Below, one piece after another: positions 59,406 through 64,000 of a stretch of DNA of 64,000 bases. Below the pieces are notes generated by a model that had not been told where the DNA came from, did not search any database, and saw nothing but the letters and a program-made list of their open reading frames with translations. This DNA is from Haliclona indistincta (Eukaryota; Porifera; Demospongiae; Haplosclerida; Chalinidae). Made by a program: the position numbers and the translations under genes. The stretch spans positions 13,197,469-13,261,468 of the forward strand of contig OZ024786.1 of assembly GCA_964017065.1 (NCBI GenBank), read 5' to 3'. Within the stretch, counting starts at the first letter, position 1, and every line of letters starts with the position of its first letter.

Positions 59406-59467
<62 letters not shown>

Positions 59468-59545
59468 AGGGAGGGAGGGAGGGAGGGAGGGAGGGAGGGA
59501 GGGAGGGAGGGAGGGAGGGTGGGAGGGAGGAAAGGAAGGAGAGAG
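59406..59545. repeat. (GA)n and (GGGA)n microsatellite
   Basis: Lies directly before the exon 2 acceptor of copy 2. It stays open in several frames and so links exon 1 to exon 2 in unspliced reading. Confidence 0.95.
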
Positions 59546-59670
59546 AGGGAGAGATGAGTAACAAGGCACGAGCTTGAGGTATTTGTGCTCACTCCCCATC
59601 TTGTTCCGCACGCGGTGCGATCTCTCACTCCACAAACTGGTTGGTAGCCAGCAGGAGGTGGATACGCCAT

Positions 59671-59813
59671 CAGTTCTCACACACTAGTCAACTAGACAAT
59701 GGCGATCTTCAGCTAGTAGCCTTGGAAAGCACAGCAAAACTGACAAACACACGAGCCTGGAGTATGAAGGGGAAACCCCTGTAAAGATTGATCAGCTGAC
59801 GTCATGCTGTTTT
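59671..59813. promoter_or_regulatory. Shared promoter of pair 2, with kB and CRE sites
   Basis: Nearly identical to 21651-21796. GGGAAACCCC is at 59770-59779 and TGACGTCA at 59797-59804, with unchanged spacing to the NLR start. Confidence 0.65.
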
Positions 59814-62360
59814 ATGCACGCTCCCACGATGGCGGATGCATGTAGCTCTGAGTTTAAGACAGTGAAAGGCAGGTTTGTCGAAATCTGTGATTGTATCTCT
59901 GAACCAGACGTGGTGAAATTTTCGGGCGAGCTGCTGCAAATTGATCTCATCAGCAATGCTGGTCACCAGGCGGCCATTGCTGTCACCGGTGTACCACCGA
60001 ATAACAAGGTTGCTCATCTGGTCTCAGAAGCCATGAACAATGTCAGCAATTCACCAGACAACTTCTACAACTTCGTCTCTATCCTAGAGAGCAGGAACGC
60101 ACAACTTGCCTCAGCTCTAAGGAGTGACTACTCGGAACGACAAGCTTGCTTATCGCATCGTGATCCTAAACCGGAAGATCCCTCCGTGAATCAGTTCGTA
60201 ACCAACCTTCGACAGGTTTATAGAACAGCCCTACCTCCAACCTGGGACCCTCTCCCTCAGTGCCAGCATGTCAAACTAGCCATGATAAAGGAGAAAGGAA
60301 AGCGATGTGGCTGTGACAAGACGATTGCTGAGAGCAGAGTAGAGGGAGATGTGGACAAACTGTTGACAATAAAGGTACCTGTGGATTCCGAGAGAATCTT
60401 TGATGCTGGAACCTTTGACGATGAGCGTCAGGTGATTCTAGTTGAAGGAGTGGGAGGAATGGGAAAAACAAGTCTTGCCTACCAATATGCCAAGAAATGG
60501 GCTGAAGGAAAGTTGAGCACATTTGATGCTGTGGCTCTTGTTCGTCTACGAGACTTGAACGAACACGATGTACATGAAGTCGATCGTATCTTGCCTCACC
60601 TTCTCTTCCTAGCTAGTGGTAACAGCATATCAAATGAGATGGCTCAACTTATCGTGCGGGACAAGCAAAAGATTCTCCTCATCTTGGACGGCTGGGATGA
60701 GTCTCCAGCAAGCATTCGTAAGCCGTCGTTCATCAAAGATTTGCTTCGGTCAGTTTCTTCTCAGACTAGAATACTGATAACATCTCGACCAGACTTTTCA
60801 TTGGATCTTCATGGTCTAGCCAATCGGGTAGAGATTCTTGGTTTCACTAAAAGTGATATTCACGATTACTTTGAGAATGCATTGAAGTCACACCTGCCCA
60901 ATAGTGAAGTGAAATCAGCTTGTGATAAGCTGAACAGTCATTTCCATTGCTATCCAGTTATCGAAAGCTGTTGCTATGTGCCTCTGAATGCTGCCATTCT
61001 AGCATACATATACCTCAATCGTGACCAGACCTTACCCATCACTCGATGTGAGCTGTTTCAAGAGCTCGTACTATGCTGCATAGTCCGTGAACTAGAAACT
61101 CGGCAACCCGATAGAGTCCTTGACAATATCTTCTCGTTTGAGGACCTCCGTGCTGATCTTAAGGAGCAGTTATACAACCTCAGTGAACTAGCATTCAATG
61201 GAGTGATGCAGAACAAGATTGTTTTTACACAGAAGGAACTAACATCACTCTCTACATTAGGTCTGCTTCATAGTGTCCAGGGTTTTGGTCGAATTGGTAC
61301 TAAATCAGTGACTTGCAACTTTATCCATCTAGCCGTCCAAGAGCTCCTTGCTGCCTACTATATCTCTCGTCTAGAACCAGCTGAGCATTCTAAACAATTT
61401 GAAACTCTTTTAAATGACAATCTCAAGTTTCCTGTGCTCCAGTTCTATTCTGGTCTGACCGGGCTCACCAATGAGAGTGTGAGAAACCTCATCACTGGAT
61501 TTCACTTTAAATATAACGAACGTTGCCTTTTAGCATTTCTGAACTGCATTTTCGAAGCACAAATACAAGATCAATTATTTTTTGAACAAATGGTTCGTAC
61601 TCTAAATTCTCGCATTGATTTGCGTTATATTTCTTTGAGTCCAATGGATTGTCTGTCAGTGCACTACTTTTTATCCTCCATCAGAACCGTGGTGACTGGA
61701 CAAATAAAATTGGACCTTTCTTACTGCAGTATTGATGACCAATGTTTGGGTATGCTACTAGGAATTTCTACTGAGCATGCTGAGACATCCTGTACATCAA
61801 GTGTTTTAGAGTCTGTAGAAACCCTGGAAGTGGAGCAAAATAAATACACAGACACTGGGATTGCTTACATTGCCAGAGCTCTTATCTCCAACAACACTTT
61901 AAAAACATTGTGTGTTGGTAACGACAGCATAACAGACATGGAACTGGTACCACTGTTGGAAGCACTACCAAAACTACATTCACTGAAGATGTTAGTATTG
62001 TACTGGTCTTTGTCACATCCAGATGAAACATTGAATAAGATCGGAGAGTGTGTAGGAAGAAGTACACTGAAACAATTAGTACTATCGTCTTATTCTCCGG
62101 CATTGCGGTCAGAAGAGGCAGTAAAAGAGTGGGTCCAGAGTGTGGTGGTTGGAGGGAACAGTCTTATACATTCTCTTGAGCACAGTCAGGTTACTAACCT
62201 CGAGATAAGCATTAGATTTCGAAATATTTCATGTCAAATCAATAAAGATGATTTAAATGCTCAATTACGATCATCACTCCAAAAAACAATGGATTCAATT
62301 AATTTAAGAAGAGCAAAGAAATCATTACATTCCATTGATTTGATTGTTGATCTATGGTAA
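59814..62360 (+). CDS. CARD-NACHT-LRR NLR protein 5
   Basis: Single exon of 848 residues, the same length as NLR 1. The N-terminal CARD-like domain (FKTVKGRFVEICDCI, NKVAHLVSEAMNNVSNS) is followed by the conserved linker (WDPLPQCQHVKLAMIKEKGK), Walker A GVGGMGKTS, Walker B ILLILDGWDES and ITSRPD. LRRs (LDLSYCSIDD, LKMLVLYWSLS, LKQLVLSSYS) end the protein. NACHT is almost identical to NLR 1 and the differences cluster in LRR strands and the 61500-61530 segment. One local change adds a residue (LIVRDKQKI). The ATG at 59829 is an alternative start. Confidence 0.93.
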   Translation: MHAPTMADACSSEFKTVKGRFVEICDCISEPDVVKFSGELLQIDLISNAGHQAAIAVTGVPPNNKVAHLVSEAMNNVSNSPDNFYNFVSILESRNAQLASALRSDYSERQACLSHRDPKPEDPSVNQFVTNLRQVYRTALPPTWDPLPQCQHVKLAMIKEKGKRCGCDKTIAESRVEGDVDKLLTIKVPVDSERIFDAGTFDDERQVILVEGVGGMGKTSLAYQYAKKWAEGKLSTFDAVALVRLRDLNEHDVHEVDRILPHLLFLASGNSISNEMAQLIVRDKQKILLILDGWDESPASIRKPSFIKDLLRSVSSQTRILITSRPDFSLDLHGLANRVEILGFTKSDIHDYFENALKSHLPNSEVKSACDKLNSHFHCYPVIESCCYVPLNAAILAYIYLNRDQTLPITRCELFQELVLCCIVRELETRQPDRVLDNIFSFEDLRADLKEQLYNLSELAFNGVMQNKIVFTQKELTSLSTLGLLHSVQGFGRIGTKSVTCNFIHLAVQELLAAYYISRLEPAEHSKQFETLLNDNLKFPVLQFYSGLTGLTNESVRNLITGFHFKYNERCLLAFLNCIFEAQIQDQLFFEQMVRTLNSRIDLRYISLSPMDCLSVHYFLSSIRTVVTGQIKLDLSYCSIDDQCLGMLLGISTEHAETSCTSSVLESVETLEVEQNKYTDTGIAYIARALISNNTLKTLCVGNDSITDMELVPLLEALPKLHSLKMLVLYWSLSHPDETLNKIGECVGRSTLKQLVLSSYSPALRSEEAVKEWVQSVVVGGNSLIHSLEHSQVTNLEISIRFRNISCQINKDDLNAQLRSSLQKTMDSINLRRAKKSLHSIDLIVDLW

Positions 62361-63336
62361 TCCAGCAATGTTATTTTATCTTTTCATACCCTTTTCACTT
62401 TAAAGAAATTTTGAGAATAATATTTTAGCGGTGAACATTGTTGATTTTCAACACACGTGCATTTTATAATAACATTATGATAATAACTACTTATAAACAC
62501 AGCGATCTACACCACACCTGGAGAGCCTGGGGACGAGGCTAGGGAAAAATAATACATGAAGCGTATGTGGCTGTTATCTCAAATGTCGAGGAATAGATCA
62601 ATGCGCTTCAAGCACATCAGCATCTTACCCTTAGCAAAAGAATATCGAAAAATGATAGATAATACAGTAAGATAATTCATGTGCAGCCGTTAAACAAACT
62701 TAAACTCAATTAGATTCGTCACTCCAAGAAACAACGATTCAATTATTTTAATTTAAAAAGAGAAAAGAAATTACCATTGACTTTTTATTTGGGAATCAAA
62801 CAATGTCATTTTTATCCTTTCACTAGGGTGGAATTTTTGAAAGTAATAATAATGTTCATTTCTGATGTTCTTAATAAATTTTTTCTCCATCATGGTACTT
62901 CAATTTTGAGTGAATGGAAGGGATTAGTTCTATGAGAAAAAAATAGAGATGAAGATTGTGAAGGACATGCGTGTACACATGTGAATCACTCACTATAGTA
63001 ATCTCTTCTCAACCAAGTGATCCTTGTGAGTGAGAATGTACGACCCTTCTCATGGGAATCAATCCACCGACTCAGGGTAGCACCACCAGCGGATGAAGAG
63101 AGGAGGCTGTATGGCAGAGAAGAGGGTGGAGTTTGGGATAGTGAAGGAGGAGGGGATCGACGTAGGCAACAAACTGAAGATATCAGAAAAATTAAGTTAA
63201 ACCACATTATGACTGTACTGTACTTTTAGTACCAAATTCTAACAATCCACCATTAATTTCAGAATGAATAATAATTATTATGTAAACAAGTTAATAAACC
63301 AAAAACTACAATGAAGCAAACAAACACTATGATCCA

Positions 63337-63369
<33 letters not shown>

Positions 63370-63446
63370 TGCACACACAACACACACACTCACAACACAC
63401 ACACACACACACAACACACACACACACACACGCACGCATACACACA

Positions 63447-63477
<31 letters not shown>

Positions 63478-64000
63478 GCACGCACACACACACACACACA
63501 TACACAAAGTGTCTCACTACCTTTAACACAAGGGTCACACATACCTGGTGAAGCCAGGGTACCTGTGTACTAAGCAGGCACTGTGTGCTGTGCTAACCAA
63601 CCTCCTGGAGCCGGGCAAGGAGCTCTCAGGAGGACCAGCTATGCCTCCCAATACAGGAGTGGGTACCATACATCCCACCAAAGCTTTTTATGGTTAATGA
63701 GACACAAACAGTGGATTATAATGCATCTATAAGTCTCTTGCTGCCCTAACATACCATGGCACTGACAGCATCATCCAGTTTTAACAGCATGCTTAGATTT
63801 GCAATAATCAGTATTATTTTAGTTTCCCAGATCCTGCTATCCTACTGTACTCACCATTCATTGTGTACTATTGGTAAACCACATTCATTTGACTACATTT
63901 GTCTCTAGTTTACAAAAGAGTGCATGTTATGTAAACTTGTTAATTACAGGTTATCACAGGAATATTTTCCTTTGTTACAAGTAGAAAGTAAACTAACCTG
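62361..64000. repeat. 3' flank of NLR 5, duplicated from 54924-56160
   Basis: Contains the CCTGGGGACGAGGCTA phrase, a CARD/Schlafen-like exon 4 remnant at 62995-63150, a long (CA)n/(TG)n run at 63338-63508 and the AGCCAGGGTACCTGTGTACT block. A ~190-bp insertion-like stretch (63720-63930) is not present in the other copy. The window ends at the start of a second copy of the unknown exon found at 56163. Confidence 0.85.

Larger units (their letters stand above)
57103..59670 (-). pseudogene. CARD/Schlafen-like gene, copy 2, with damaged 5' end
   Basis: Same exon layout as copy 1: 59670-59597 region, 59402-59042, 58912-58649, 58570-58079, 57767-57103. Exons 3-5 are intact and nearly identical to copy 1. 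Exon 1 has a 7-nt insertion and its donor is changed from GT to GG (around 59593). Exon 2 has a 4-nt insertion (near 59370) that brings a stop soon after VREE. A start at an internal ATG (MNCWSEIWRW, near 59306) would still give CARD, linker and Schlafen-like domain. It is either a pseudogene or a shortened protein. It is divergent from NLR 5, 143 bp away. Confidence 0.75.

Noticed and set aside
63259..63551. Cys-Val and His-Thr repeat open frames
   Set aside because: Products of the (CA)n microsatellite.

Overview
The window is eukaryotic. It has intron-rich genes with GT/AG splice sites, many small inverted-repeat transposons, long microsatellites, and animal immune-type domains (SRCR, fibronectin III, CARD, DEATH, NACHT, LRR). 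The mix of NLR genes with CARD or DEATH N-termini, an SRCR/FN3 receptor, and abundant TA-, TTAA- and TTA-flanked MITEs fits a sponge (demosponge, Amphimedon-like). That is an inference, not a database match. Exon models were joined by hand from splice sites and reading-frame phase.

1-18.7 kb: three spliced genes. On the minus strand (850-4404) is a 12-exon homologue of ILF2/NF45. Divergent from it, with only 83 bp between start codons, is an acidic unrecognised protein (4488-7565, seven exons, one of 17 nt). Then comes a 16-exon, ~1090-residue type I membrane receptor with SRCR and FN3 domains and a tyrosine-rich tail (8028-18692). Its introns hold MITEs, a 46-bp minisatellite and very long CT repeats that end at 3' splice sites.

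18.7-24.4 kb: a head-to-head pair. The minus-strand gene encodes a CARD-like domain, a basic/Ser-rich linker and a C-terminal domain that looks like a Schlafen AlbA_2 fold (19021-21650). The plus-strand gene is a CARD-NACHT-LRR NLR (21797-24343). They share a ~146-bp intergenic region with a perfect NF-kB consensus and a CRE palindrome. The block is repeated at 56.7-62.4 kb with the same promoter sites, but that second CARD/Schlafen-like gene has lost its first splice donor and carries frameshifts.

24.4-38.3 kb: mobile-element territory. It holds a ~1 kb near-perfect palindrome, a Harbinger-type MITE, a Gypsy-type protease fragment beside a 200-N gap, a ~7 kb segment bounded by inverted repeats, an NLR pseudogene and a deleted piggyBac element inside that pseudogene. 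The ~7 kb segment contains a RING gene, a two-exon integrase-fold recombinase and a shortened relative of the RING gene.

38.3-54.9 kb: two tandem DEATH-NACHT-LRR NLR genes, each preceded by remnants of the CARD/Schlafen-like gene. The second gene's 8-kb intron has taken in a DIRS/Ngaro-type retroelement (gag, RT-RNase H, tyrosine recombinase, split direct repeats) and an 840-bp foldback element.

Overall this is a young, actively rearranging NLR cluster. NACHT modules are nearly identical while the exposed LRR strand positions differ. The N-terminal adaptor domain has been swapped (CARD to DEATH), and the CARD NLRs, but not the DEATH NLRs, keep a divergently transcribed CARD partner.
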